NCBI RefSeq assembly: GCF_001039355.2
Contig: NW_019775403.1
Coordinates: 305,252-353,352 of the forward strand
Source of the DNA: Lingula anatina
Lineage: Eukaryota > Brachiopoda > Lingulata > Lingulida > Lingulidae
Reading direction: 5' to 3'
Length of the DNA stretch: 48,101 nucleotides
Shown here: piece by piece, positions 1 through 12,036 of the stretch
How the letters are laid out: every line of letters begins with the position of its first letter
Numbering within the stretch: position 1 is the stretch's first letter
Translations under genes and position numbers: made by a program
Notes under the pieces: model-generated
Told to the model about the DNA's origin: nothing
Database searches by the model: none
Seen by the model: only the letters and a program-made list of their open reading frames with translations

Positions 1-456
1 GTACATATGGTCCATTCCACAAGTATTTTTTCTTCTTAACACCTTCAACCCTCCCCCCCCCCCCATCCTACTCATTTATCATTAATATACCAGTTATTAT
101 CACAAAGTTCCAGTGCAAAAGGTAGAGTTACTTACAGCAAAATTAGCAGATTACAGATTCTTTATTGATAAACACCTTCACATACTGTACTGTACAAGGT
201 ACCAGTACTCAGTACATGTACAATCAATGACAGCACATCTAACTATAACAGAGCACAAACAAGTAAATAAATAAATATATATAATTATAATGTTTATAAA
301 TATAAAGGCATCCAATGGATGATCTCAGTTAACGGACTGGTATACAGTACACCAACTGACCAACTTCATCAAAATTAGAAGTTTCATTTTGCAATATTTT
401 AATATTAAAATACTAACAGTTACTGACTGTGCAAATGTACATCTTGACATACTTAC
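1..456 (-). other. Intron 1 of gene A and edge of window
   Basis: This stretch lies downstream (on the minus strand) of the gene A first exon, so it should be its first intron. It contains a run of about 14 C near position 51 and AT-rich sequence. I see no further exon, RNA gene or repeat family in it. Confidence 0.5.
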
Positions 457-585
457 AAAGGGGTCTTCGTGGGTGGAAAAATGCGTTTTTGTTGTTGATG
501 AAACCCGAGGAAATATAGCGTAACAGGAAAACAGTGACTTGGCACAATTTCTGGAGATCCAGGCTTTCCCCACGAGGGTCGCCAT
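457..585 (-). CDS. First coding exon of a mitochondrially targeted protein (gene A, partial)
   Basis: The minus-strand exon starts at an ATG in good context (AAAAATGG, A at -3 and G at +4) and encodes 43 residues beginning MATLVGKAWISRNCAK. It ends in phase 0 at a consensus GTAAGT donor (plus 451-456). The peptide has several Arg/Lys, many Ser/Thr and hydrophobic residues, and no acidic residue before position 40. This is the composition of a cleavable mitochondrial presequence. The rest of the gene lies beyond the left edge, so the protein cannot be named. Its head-to-head placement 250 bp from gene B, and the resemblance to the PNUTS/MRPS18B and gene E/SH3GLB1 pairs, support a real gene start. 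Alternative: a chance ORF. The combination of Kozak context, donor and presequence composition argues against that. Confidence 0.6.
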
Positions 586-835
586 TTTTGCTCACGGAAT
601 TCCCTACCTCGCTTCCATACAACAAACACAGGCATAAGAAAATGCTTAAGGTAAAACCCATTAGCTTGAACTGACATAAATCAAATATTCATTTCCCAAA
701 ATGAATTCAAAATTTAAAATTAATTAAAATGCAATTTTAGGCGCTATGAGGGACATCTGATGAGACAATCTAGAAAATAGTGTATTGATTTTTGACCACG
801 TGCCTGTGGCATAAGTAACCTGGCACGCCATAACG
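586..835. promoter_or_regulatory. Divergent promoter between gene A and gene B
   Basis: Only 250 bp separate the minus-strand ATG at 585 from the plus-strand ATG at 836, so the two genes must share a promoter region. A CCACGTG E-box lies at 796-802, 39 bp upstream of the gene B start. I see no clear TATA box. Transcription start sites cannot be placed from sequence alone. Confidence 0.55.
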
Positions 836-3800
836 ATGTACGCAGCATACAAAATGCAGCAGGATTTTGAGTTAGTTTGCTCTGCCACCGCCAATAGTGG
901 TAAAATACCTGTGTACAAGTATAAGTCGAGGTCGACAGGATTAACCGTGTCCATAGCTCAGGTAGATGGGCCAACCGTAAGCGGGTATTTTTGCTTGGGT
1001 AAGTCGTCCTGGTGAAGCCAGCTGTTGATCGTTTGCTCCATCTTAGGAGTACATGTACGGTACTTTACGGTCGATCGAAAATGCCTGGAATTAGATACCA
1101 TGATGTAGTTCGATCGTAACTGCAATGCTTGGTAACTTGCACTGTCATTGTTTATTTATATAATGTGCATATTTGCCTGACTGGTGAAAATGCTTCGTTT
1201 TTCGCTTAGTGTGCCCTTTCTAATTGTCGCTTGTGTAAACAGACAGCCAGTTTCATACAAATACCATTCTATGATATTACCATGATCTTATTTCGTAGGG
1301 TATAGTCACATCTAAAGACAACGAAGTGTTGGTCATGTATTTGTTTGTAGCAGTATAGTGTGTGTGTGAAGTTCTTTTAATCATGTAGATGCGGTTTTAT
1401 AGAGAGTGAGACTATAATCACTTGGTTATATTAAATTTTAGAGTTGTTACATAATATGTATTTAAATAGTCATTTGTGCAAATACCAACCTCTTGAGCTA
1501 AGCTAATAAAGCAAAGAATGTGACCCATTTCAGCTAGTCTGAATAATTTATCTTTAGTATAGTTTATTAAATTTATTTTAATCAGTATTACATGTATTTT
1601 AAATAATGCATTGCTTTAGTCCCTTAAATGTTGGTCAAGTTGGGGTGAAAACTATCTTTAATTTGTGTTTACATAACATTCAACTTGTTTGCTTACCTCC
1701 CACTCTCACATGCCAGATGCTACTTAGTACATTGTGCAGGTTATATTTATTTATTGCTGATTGAGGTAAGTTTTGGGTTGCTTATACCATAATGAAACAA
1801 TATCTGTTTTTATTTTCCCAGCTACTGAGGCCCATGATGATGATGGATTACCCCACACTTTGGAACATTTGGTATTTATGGGGAGTGAAAAGTACCCATA
1901 CAAGGTAGGATTTTTACAACACTGGATACGTGCCATCATGTAATAGTTGCCTGTTAATCAATTTTGAAGCAAAAATAATAGATATGATGACAATGACAAA
2001 GCATGCTTCCTATTTATGAATAAGGCAGAAAGAAAAAGGTTCCAAGGTAACATTACAAGTATTCTTCTCGTCAAACTGAAGGGCTTATGTGTCATTTTAA
2101 AGATTTATAGTCATGTTTCTTCTGACATGCTTTTAGGGTGTATTGGACCTGTTGGCAAACCGCTGCCTGGCCTCTGGAACCAATGCCTGGACTGATACAG
2201 ACCACACCTGTTACACCATGCAGACAGCGGGAGATGAAGGCTTCCTCACCCTCATGCCCATATATGTAGAACATGTGCTTTTTGCTACTCTTACTGTAAG
2301 TGTATTGGAAGGTTTGCATTCTGGTTAACTTGGATATTCCAAATTATGGAATGTTAACTTTTCTACAGTGTATTCATCAGTGTTAAGTTAAGGCAGTTCT
2401 TGATATTGAGCAGTTCATATTCTAACCTGTCATCAATCATTAGACTTTTTGACTAACCCCTCTGTCAATGGCTTCACTCCATCTGCATCTGATTATAGGT
2501 CACATGACTACATGTACTTAGTTGTGCTTTTATATTCTAAATTGTTTATACCTTCTACAGATGCAGAAGTCGATCAAATATTAAGAAAAAATTTGTCTTT
2601 GACATGTTGAAAAACATATTACTTATGGATTGGATGCCAAGTTATTCAGGCTCGCATATATGTGATTTTCATAATATGTCATAGGGCTCGTTCCCAATGA
2701 AACTGCCGCCTCCTCTGTATTCTACTCAATGCCAGGAGGAGCTTGTTAAATATATTACGTAATCTGATTGCATTCAAGGAAAGTCCCCAAAAAGTTGGGT
2801 AGATTTACAGTTTCATTGGGATTGAACCCATAGATAATTGGTTTTGAAATTATCTATGCAAAAGCTGTTGTATTTGGTAAAAAAAATTAAGTTATGAATT
2901 TAGTTGTTTAATTAGCTAAAATAGAAAGTGCTAGTATTGGCCCTTGAGTACTATATACTTTATCCTCCAGGACTCTGCTTACCTCACAGAAGTTCACCAT
3001 GTCACAGAGCAAGGGGAAGATGCTGGAGTGGTCTACTGTGAAATGCAGGCCTGTGAAAACACAGGGGAGGGGAGAACCAGACTCGCCCTTCTCAGAGCCA
3101 TGTACCCAGGGCATTGTGGGTATAAGTCAGAGACTGGGGGAATGTTGGAAAATCTACGCATAAGTACCTCAAATAAAAAGGTAAAATGGATTGTTTTTCT
3201 CCAAATTGATGGCATTATATAATTATTGACTTTGGCTGAGATTGTTTTGCAGAAAAGTGATCAAGGAAAGATAAAAACCATAGAAAAATATAATTTCATT
3301 GCAAACAATACTTCTCAACAAAAGGAAGTCATTTAAGCAATATTTCAGTGATGCCAGTAATAAACTGAGATTTATATAAATTTTTCAGGTTGTGAGCTAT
3401 CATCAGGAGTTTTACCGCCCAGAGAATCTTAACCTCATTATCACAGGTCAGGTCAATCCCCAAGATGTGTTCAAGGCACTAGAACCAATACAGCAGAAAA
3501 TACTAGCAAAGGTAAGTGGTATAACAAGTTCAGTCCAGTTACTATTTATTACTAAATTTTTTCCAACATCATCTTTACTTTTGGATTCATAATGCTTTCT
3601 TTGTCATGTTTCATATATTGTTCTTTTTAGGGTAAACAAGCTCAATTTGTCCGTCCCTGGCAGAGTGAAGTGCCTCCCCTGGAGAATTCAGTTGAACAGA
3701 TCATTTGCTACCCCTCTGATGATGAAACTCGGGGCCTGGTCAGGATGGCCTGGAGGGGACCTAATGTCAAGGTCAGTAACTTGTAACAGCAATCACATCA

Positions 3801-6800
3801 AACACAAGTGCAGCCTCACATAGCATAATCAGGGTCATGTCCAACAAAATTACTATCACAACTCCTGGAATTACTGCCGGATATAATAACTGAAAGTGAC
3901 TCCCAGACAGAGTAGTACCTTTTACTATAAGAAGTATTCAGTGGTGCAATGTCAATTTCCATCAATACAAACACATTCAGTTTTGTCACAGCTAACACAG
4001 GGCAGCATCACACATGTTTTCCTAACCTATAGCTTGCAAAGATCCTCTGGCACTTGTAGGTGAAAAGTTGTCATGAAAAGCCAATTTTTGGTATAAATGT
4101 TGAATAATTATATTGAAATTGTAAAATTTAAATAAAAGATAGATGTAGATTGCAGCAATGTGAGTGTTATTCATTAGTCCCTCAACCAAAGACTTTTATG
4201 ATTTAAGGATCTGTACACACATGTTGCATTGACTGTGATTTTGGACTACCTCCGAGATTCTGCCATATCTCCCCTACAGAGAGACTTTGTGGAGCTGGAG
4301 GAGCCATACTGTTCAAATGTGAGTAACAGTTTTTGCTTATATTTTAATTATCAGTTTTAAAATAAAAATACACCACATATTTATATACCATATTTGTGCA
4401 TCATTTTAAAGCTGGTTTAGAAGCTGTGCCCAGTCTGTACTGACTCTTAGGAAGTAGTGAACTCCATATAATTCTTTGGCTAAATTAAAGACAACAAATA
4501 AAAAAAACTGCATTCATCTTTAAGGGGACTTGTGTTTATATTTTTCTTGTGTTAATTTTTCTGTGGTCAGTTAAAAGGGTGGCTTTGAGGATTGATTTGA
4601 GAGATTTATTTGATTAATTTCAGGTGTCATATTCTATGATAGAAAACAGAGAAATGTGTCATATGCTGACATTCCAAAATGTCCCAAAAGAGAAGCTGAA
4701 GGAAATAAAACCCAGGTATGCTCTTCCACAGACTAAAAGTTTTGCTGACTTCAGTTACTTCATTAATCATGTGGCACTGCATATATGCAACTATATACAT
4801 TGTTTCATTATAATTTGTTTACCTGTGTGATTTTAATTGGTGTCTGTTCCACCAATCTGTGACTTATATGATAAATCTGCACGAACATTTGTTCAGCAAA
4901 TTATGAACTGGCTAACCTAAACAGGCTAAACTGCCCGGTAAATTGTCCCTATATAAAAGAAAACTCAGTATGGTCATCATATTACTGCTTTTTGTAATAA
5001 GTCTTTTGTCATGAGCGTCACTTGTTTGTGATTGATCAGGTTGTTGGCCACCATTGGTAAGATAGTGAAGAGAGAGGAAGAGATTGATAGTAAGAGAATG
5101 GAGACTGTGATTCACAAAAATGTTCTGGACAGTATGGAGAGGGTAAGTCTCAGAATTTACCTAAGAAAACAAATTACATCTGTACATCTGTTGGTTTAGT
5201 TGACAGTGTGTTAGGTTTTTACATTGCAGTAGATATAACAGTGTGTTATGTGTGACATTGAGTTCTTTGCATCAGAAAGTTAGTTGAAGCAATGTATCAG
5301 ATGTGGTAGTATGTTTTGTATTGGAGGATAGTGGATTTGACTGATGATAGATATGAATTTCTTATTTTTACTAATATCATGCTCTGTAAGATGTATGAAT
5401 GACCCTATTGTGATGTTATGTTCAATGGAAGCCTGGTCTGTTGAAGTGCCTGCAGGTAATCATATATTTATTATGTCTAAAAATGTTTTTTCTGCTGTTG
5501 TGTTTTGTATGCAATGCATTTGTGGCTTGTCTGGGACATCAGAAGCACAGTTGAACAGTAATATTTTGTGTCATATTTTAGTTGGAGTCAAGACCCCATG
5601 ATCAGATCGCTGGGGATTTGATAGGAGATTTCCTGTTTAGTGACACAGGAGAGGAAGTAAGAAAGCATTTTTCTTGCTTTTATCCAATATTTCTTTCATC
5701 TGCTAGTATTTAAGATTTACAACTTTTTAGTGTTTTTATAACGCTGACAGTATTTCTTGATCTCTGCACCATCACTGAAGATAGTAAACAAATTTCACTT
5801 TTTGTTTTTCAATATAATGCCTATAGCTTATATTTATTTTTTGAAATTTATAGAGCAGCAATGGGAAATTAATTGGATTGATTTATCTTCCAGCTGGTTG
5901 AGAGAGTGAACCAGATTGAAATTTTTAGAAAACTGAGTAAAGAAAACAAGGACTACTGGTACAATTTACTGAACCAATATTTTATGACCCGTCCTTCTGT
6001 CACTGTAAGTATGGTGATCTTCATATACAGACATTGTTAGTTTAAGTAATCTTATAACCTGTGTCTGCCCTTTCCCTAATTGCCTGCCTTTTAACTGCTT
6101 CAATATGTCTGTCTGTGTATGTGCAAGCTTTAATGCCTAATTTTACTTGTAATTCTAAGATATGGCACCCAAGGCAGTTTCCATTAATACATACAAGAAA
6201 GGAGATTGTTTGAGACATCAGACTATATTCATAATTTAGTAACATGCATCACCATATTTATTTTAAGTCGTTCCACCAAGGTGAAGCTTACTGCAGTGGC
6301 TGTTTCGCTTTCTTATATGCAGCAGATAGTATCCATATTTATCCTTTCTTCCAGATAATTGGAGAGCCCAGTAAGGAGCTCCATGAGAAGATGGCTGCCA
6401 CAGAGAAGGAACGTATAGAAGAACAGAAGAAGAAATTAGGAGAGACAGGGTTAGCACAGAAGGGAGAGAATCTCAAAAAGGCTTGTGAGGAAAATGAGGT
6501 AAGATTTATAATGTTTTGGGAAAATGTGTTTTGAATGAGTGTGATAAAGTGTGAATCCTGCAGTAGGCTTTCTTGTGTATTACTATTAGCTACATATCTG
6601 TATTACTACATATTTATTTTGTCATAAAAATAGAGATTATGTGTTCCCATGTGGTTATGTAGGTGAGAAAAAGACTTTAGATGCTGCCTGGGGAATATTG
6701 ATACATGTAATATGTAGTACTTTCAGATATGCTTCCTTCTGCACATCTTGTACAATGTAGTAACATCATTTTTATCATAGAATATTTCTGTTTTGAATTC

Positions 6801-7857
6801 AGATTGAGGCACCAGGAGAAGTCATCACCAGTGTCGACATTCCAAATGTCAGCAGCATTAAATTCCATCCAATTACAACGTGCCACTCTGGCCACGCTGA
6901 GGCTGACACCAAATTCTCAGGTTTTCCTCTCAGTGATCTTCCTGTGGCATTCCAGCTGAATAGCATTAACAGTAACTTTGTGTCTGTAAGTTTGAGTTGT
7001 TTCCAGAGGGGTATCTTCCTAGGTAAATCATCTGTGAAATAATTGATGTTGATGAAAATGATTATTATTTTGGTCTTTAAGATGAATACATAAATGTGTT
7101 TAATGAGGATTAAGTTTATTACATATGGTGCAAAATTTCTTTTAAACTCAAGAACTCTGAACTGATTGGTTTAAAATTCTTGGTATGAATTGATATATGT
7201 TGATGTGTTGGTTGTTTTATCATCAGTTGCGCTGCTGTATCAATACGGATGCTGTACCTCAGGACCTGAAATATTACCTTCCTCTTTATGCTGCTGTGAT
7301 GTGTGAATCACCTCTGATGAGAAACAATGGTAAGATGATTATAGTTTCCTTTTAACAAAGCACTCCATGTGATTTTAATATGTTTCTGTCTTTTTAGGCA
7401 ACTCGTCTTATGATTCTAACAAGAATCAAGAAATATCAGTGAAATGTAGCACCTTATCTAATTGTTTTTCTGTGATCTAATGCAAAATGATATTATTGTC
7501 AGTTCTTTAAGGAATTCTGATAAGTCCATCTTCATTTCTGAAAATGTTTGAAACTGATAGATTGTTGGTAGTATTTTATGTCATCTGATTTTCGTACAGT
7601 TTTGTGGTCATTATGTCGGTCCAAATCTTGATGTGAATATTATTAATGTAATTAACTCACTATTGGTACACTGTGATGCCAATATGAGTGAATAGCTTTA
7701 TGATTATTTGAATTATGTATTGCAGAGCTGGTGTCTCATGAGATTGTCATCCAAGAGTTGGAAGCTGACACGCTGAGTGTGGACACCTCTCTTGGTCTTT
7801 CAGGGGGAATGTTCACACATGGAGATTTTCCACAACTGCTTACACTCCGCCTCAAGG

Positions 7858-7931
<74 letters not shown>

Positions 7932-7989
7932 TTTGTATGTGTGCCTGTGTGTGTGTGTGTGTGTGTGCGTGCGTGCGTTTGTATGTGTG

Positions 7990-8058
<69 letters not shown>

Positions 8059-8717
8059 TTTTTACTTCTTCATTCTTTGTCACTGAACCACAGCACAATC
8101 AGAATCAATATGAAATATTCAAGTGTTTTTAGAACATTCCCATTTGCTTTTAAAGTTTACTACCCTAAATCAAGGAAGATACATATTGCCACTTCAGGTA
8201 GAGTGTGAGAAGTACAAGAAATCCATCACATGGATTCATGAACTGCTGTACAAGATCCAGTTTAAGGAAGAGAGACTGAAAATTGTAGCACAGAAAATGG
8301 TGAATGAAGTGTCTCGTCTGAAGAGAAGAGGCTTGCTGATAGCACAAAACATGATGAAGGATATGTCTTTTGATAAAGGTAAGCACTCTAGCAGATATAG
8401 AAATACTGAGTTTATGTATATATATGTGCACATGTGTTCCTGTATGTTGTGTTGTGTTTTGCATGCAGTTTTTGACCTGTGATTTTGTAGGTTGTTTTGT
8501 GGTCAGAAATGTTGACCTGTCACCCCTAAGAAAAGAAATTGAATTGTTAAAGGAATTGAAGAGTTACTCACCATTATTTTAGATTATTGATCATATTGAT
8601 AAAGTAAAGGTTTTCTGTCTTGCAGCAAGTAACATGGTTGTGATGGGGTTCATGAGACAGCATACATTCTTGACTGAAATGTTGGAGAAATTGGAAAAAT
8701 CACCAACTGAAGTAAGT

Positions 8718-8776
<59 letters not shown>

Positions 8777-11189
8777 CTGCCAGTGTTGATGGACTGCAAT
8801 ATTTATTTTCATCCATCAAAATTATTTCAGGTTATAGAGCAGATGAAGAGACTTCAAAAACTGCTGACATTACCAGAAAACATCACAATCCACATGTCAG
8901 CAGATGTGACAAGACTGGCACAACTAACGCAATGTGATCCTCATGAAGTCTGGAAACAGGAGCTCCTACCAAAGGAACTGCAGAAGGAAGTGGGCAAGGT
9001 GGATTTGGCAAAAAAGTGAGTTTTAAAAATATTTAAATAATTTTTTGTGATACTAAAGAAACTGAACTGTGATATAAAAGAACTGAAATTCCTGTTACAA
9101 TGTTGATATTGGATTACTGCATGTTTTAGAAAAATCGTTTATTCTAACTGATGCATTATTACAAAGTAAACATGATTTTTTTTTTGTTTGTTTGTTTAAT
9201 TTAGAAAATGCCTTGAACGCAATAATAAAAACCTCATATCAAGCCATTCTTTCCCTCGTCAATTCTTAAAACTGACAATCAGTCTTTTTCTCCAGACAAC
9301 CAATCAAGTTCTCTCACTCTTTCCTCCGTACCCTTGAAGAGACATCTCAGAGTATGGGGATCATTTGTGGTGTAGCAGCCGTGGAGTCAGCATACCTAAT
9401 TCTCAGTGTTCCCTGCCTTACAACCTACATCCATGCTGACACTGCACCTGTCATGGTATTCATACAGTACCTGACACAACTAGAGGGACCCATGTGGAGA
9501 CAGATCAGAGGCATGGGACTGTCCTATGGTTACAGGTAATTGCTGTGAACAGTGACCTTGATAGAGAGCTACGGCTTTCTAGGCCATGAATGTGAGGGAG
9601 TGTGTGGCTTTTAGCCAGTTTGAACCTTTGGATGCATTTTAATACTAGTAGATATCAGCAATATAAATTATGTAATGAAATTTGGCATGGGCAGTTTTTG
9701 AACATTTTCAGTACTTTAATTGACTGAAATAAGTGTGTTTTGAGGTAATTTAAATCTTTAGCTGGTTACCCAATCCCCAATCTTGGAGATCCCTCTAAAG
9801 CCAGAAGGTGTAGTTTTCAATAATTTTGTTTTTTGTTTCAGAATGAGCATCAAGCAGGAGACTGGTCAGCTGTACTTTATCCTGTCCAGAGCTGCCCAGC
9901 TGTCCAATGCCTACAAGCAAGCCAAGATCATTGTGGTAAGGAATCGTGGTCTTGTCCATTTTTTAAATTTACACAAATTGATAATTTAGTTTGGATAGCT
10001 TTGACATGAAATATTTTCCTGAGATTTTAGTCTGAGTAGAATATGCAGTGCTGAGGTAATGTTGTGATAATGAAAATGTTATTATTATGTATATTCTCTT
10101 TTTTAGCCTTTCAAAGACTTATTTGATTTTTGTATAATATTTCATTTAGGTGTGTGACAAAAAAAGTTCTTTATTTATAATATTTATGTATCATGATATT
10201 TTACATGATAGAATATAATTTCAGGAAGAATTCCTTACTGGTCAGACTGAATTCACAGAGGTAGACCTGGAGACGGCCAAGAGTTCTCTCATATTTGAAA
10301 TCATTGAGGAAGAGACTTCAGTCTCTGACACTGCCTTCCAGAGTATTCTCAGCTACTACAGAGGAGTGGAAGTTGACTACAACAGGTATCTTTTTCTCAT
10401 ACCACACCCTGAAGAGTCAGAGAGTAATAACACTGTTACAGAAATATATTATCAGAAGAATAGTTTTTCAGTTTTCCCCACCACAGAGGTCACAGGAAGA
10501 GAGATAGGAAGGGGCTTTATTTTTATGAAAAATTAATAAATAAACTTTCATTGGTTTTACAGCTCTTTACTTCAAAAACAGTTGAAATAACATCTACATG
10601 GTATTGTTTTTCATCTTTTAAGCTTTTTTATTGAATAATTGTAGGCAACTCCTCCAGGACATTGCCAAAGTGAGCATCAAGGATCTCCAGAGAGTGAGTA
10701 AGCAGTATTTCAGCCAGCTGTTTGACCAGACCAAGTCCAGGTGTGCCGTCTGCTGTGACTCTGCCAAAGTGGAAGAACTGCAGAAAGAATTCAAAGAGTA
10801 AGAGATTGTAAATCAGTGAAAGATTTTTCAAAAGTGACCAAGTTTTAAGAAATGCATGCATGAGCACACCACAGATGTTAAAAACTTGACATGTTGTCAG
10901 CAAACACTAAATGCATTTATCTGAAAGACTTCATTTTGTGTGACAAAGAAATACCTTAAGGTGCGACAAAGGTGTAAAGCAGAAAATGAATGGACCAAAT
11001 GACTACAGTATCTCATGATTAAGAATTCGCCAGTATTTGCCTGAGATATAACATTGCTACTATTAAGTTGCCATTTCAGAATGTCGTTCTTTCTCTTTTA
11101 CGCTGTGATAATTTCATTGCAGGTTGGATAGAGACCTGGCAGTGCTGCCATCTTTGGAAGAAGGACTTCTGGCTGAACTGAAGATGTAG
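836..11189 (+). CDS. M16C zinc metallopeptidase, C05D11.1-like (presequence-protease clan)
   Basis: Exons: 836-998, 1822-1904, 2137-2295, 2971-3180, 3389-3511, 3631-3771, 4208-4318, 4624-4715, 5040-5142, 5582-5656, 5894-6004, 6355-6498, 6803-6985, 7227-7329, 7726-7856, 8198-8378, 8626-8711, 8831-9015, 9296-9535, 9842-9935, 10225-10385, 10645-10797, 11123-11189. All join in frame, giving 1,032 residues, the usual size for this family. The start at 836 is the first ATG after an in-frame TAA; a second ATG follows six codons later. The inverted zinc motif HTLEH is at residues 66-70, and the third ligand is probably E159 in GVVYCEMQ, matching the ligand Glu in the presequence protease motif. All catalytic residues are therefore present. 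Residues 458-505 form a charged, likely helical linker between the two halves, as in two-lobed M16C enzymes. The N-terminus is neutral to acidic, not a mitochondrial presequence, so I infer a cytosolic peptide-degrading enzyme. Relatives occur in nematodes and fungi; the substrate is unknown. Confidence 0.93.
999..1821 (+). other. Intron 1 of the M16C peptidase gene
   Basis: AT-rich intron starting at a GTAAGT donor and ending at TTTTCCCAG. I see no exon, repeat family or RNA gene in it. The other gaps over 300 bp inside this gene (2296-2970, 3772-4207, 4319-4623, 5143-5581, 6005-6354, 6499-6802, 7330-7725, 10798-11122) are likewise plain introns. Confidence 0.7.
7857..8058 (+). repeat. (GT)n/(GA)n compound microsatellite touching a splice donor
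   Basis: About 180 bp of GT repeats, interrupted by two GTGCGTGCGTGCG/TTTGTATGTG blocks, followed by about 18 bp of GA repeats (8041-8058). The repeat begins inside the 5' splice site of the M16C exon ending at 7856 (AAG then GTTAGTGTGTGTG). The long Cys/Val or Thr/His open frames across it are not genes. Confidence 0.95.
8720..8773 (+). repeat. (CT)n microsatellite next to a splice donor
   Basis: About 27 CT units starting eight bases after the GTAAGT donor of the M16C exon that ends at 8711. The following intron is only 119 bp, so nearly half of it is repeat. Confidence 0.95.
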
Positions 11190-12020
11190 GCTATGCTGAT
11201 GTTCATTTAAAATCACCGTGTTATAAGGAGGAAGTTATTGTCAAAATGTATTCAGGAATTTACAATAGTTCATATTTGTAGTGGAGTCTTTGACTAGCCT
11301 AATGAATAACTCCAAATCCTTTCCATGTTCTCAGTATTGTACCTATGGCCAACTATATGTTTATTGGTCATCAGCGCGTTTTGATACCTAGACTAAACCC
11401 AAAATTTGTATTTGTACTATGTCTTTTTCGCTGTGATATTGACTCTACTTTTTTGTTCAGTGCAATCAGGAACGTTGTGCTAGCAATCTAGAATGTTGTC
11501 TGTTACTCTCTGCAGTCTTTATTCAGTGCAGCAAAGATGTTGTTTTAATGTTATTTTAAAATAGTTTAAACATTTGACAGCAAAGATGGCATTTCAAGAC
11601 TCTCATACCTGATCCAGAAAAGAGAGAAAAGACATTTGCTGCACGTTTTTTAAAATTATGTTCAGTATGTAGACTGTTCACATCACTATAATCAGGGTAC
11701 ACTGCATTAAAACAGTAACACTAATAAAATCTCATACAAGGTTATTGACGTCAGAAAGCATCAATAGAATTTTATACTTATCAGTAATCGGATTTTAAAT
11801 ATTTTATAATGATACTCTTTTTAATTGTTTTTAAGTGTTTAGATGATACATGCATATCTCGATTTTTCATGTTTTAAATGTATAATGTAGCTAGTTGTGT
11901 GATTAAGAATTTTAATGCAGCAAAGAACAGCAATCATCACTATGGAGAAGTGAAATCCCATGCATCAAATCAACACTGTTAAACAGAATTGTGTGAAATA
12001 AAGCAAAGGAAAAAAATCAA
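11190..12020 (+). other. 3' UTR of the M16C peptidase gene
   Basis: AT-rich untranslated sequence after the TAG stop, ending at a canonical AATAAA (11997-12002) with an A-rich stretch shortly after, a plausible cleavage zone near 12,015-12,025. A TGACGTCA octamer occurs at 11746-11753 inside this UTR and is probably incidental. Confidence 0.6.
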
Positions 12021-12036
12021 CTTGAAAGTTTTTATT
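11997..12036. terminator. Facing poly(A) signals of convergent genes B and C
   Basis: AATAAA on the plus strand at 11997-12002 and its complement TTTATT at 12031-12036 face each other with 28 bp between. The first serves the M16C gene and the second would serve PNUTS. Cleavage 10-30 bases past each signal would make the two transcripts abut or overlap by a few bases. Confidence 0.55.

Noticed and set aside
7731-8208. Open frames of 120-143 codons on both strands across 7.7-8.2 kb
   Set aside because: They are translations of the GT/GA microsatellite (Cys-Val or Thr-His runs) joined to a real M16C exon and the following intron.
11746-11753. TGACGTCA octamer as a promoter element
   Set aside because: It lies in the 3' UTR of the M16C gene with no gene start nearby; probably chance.
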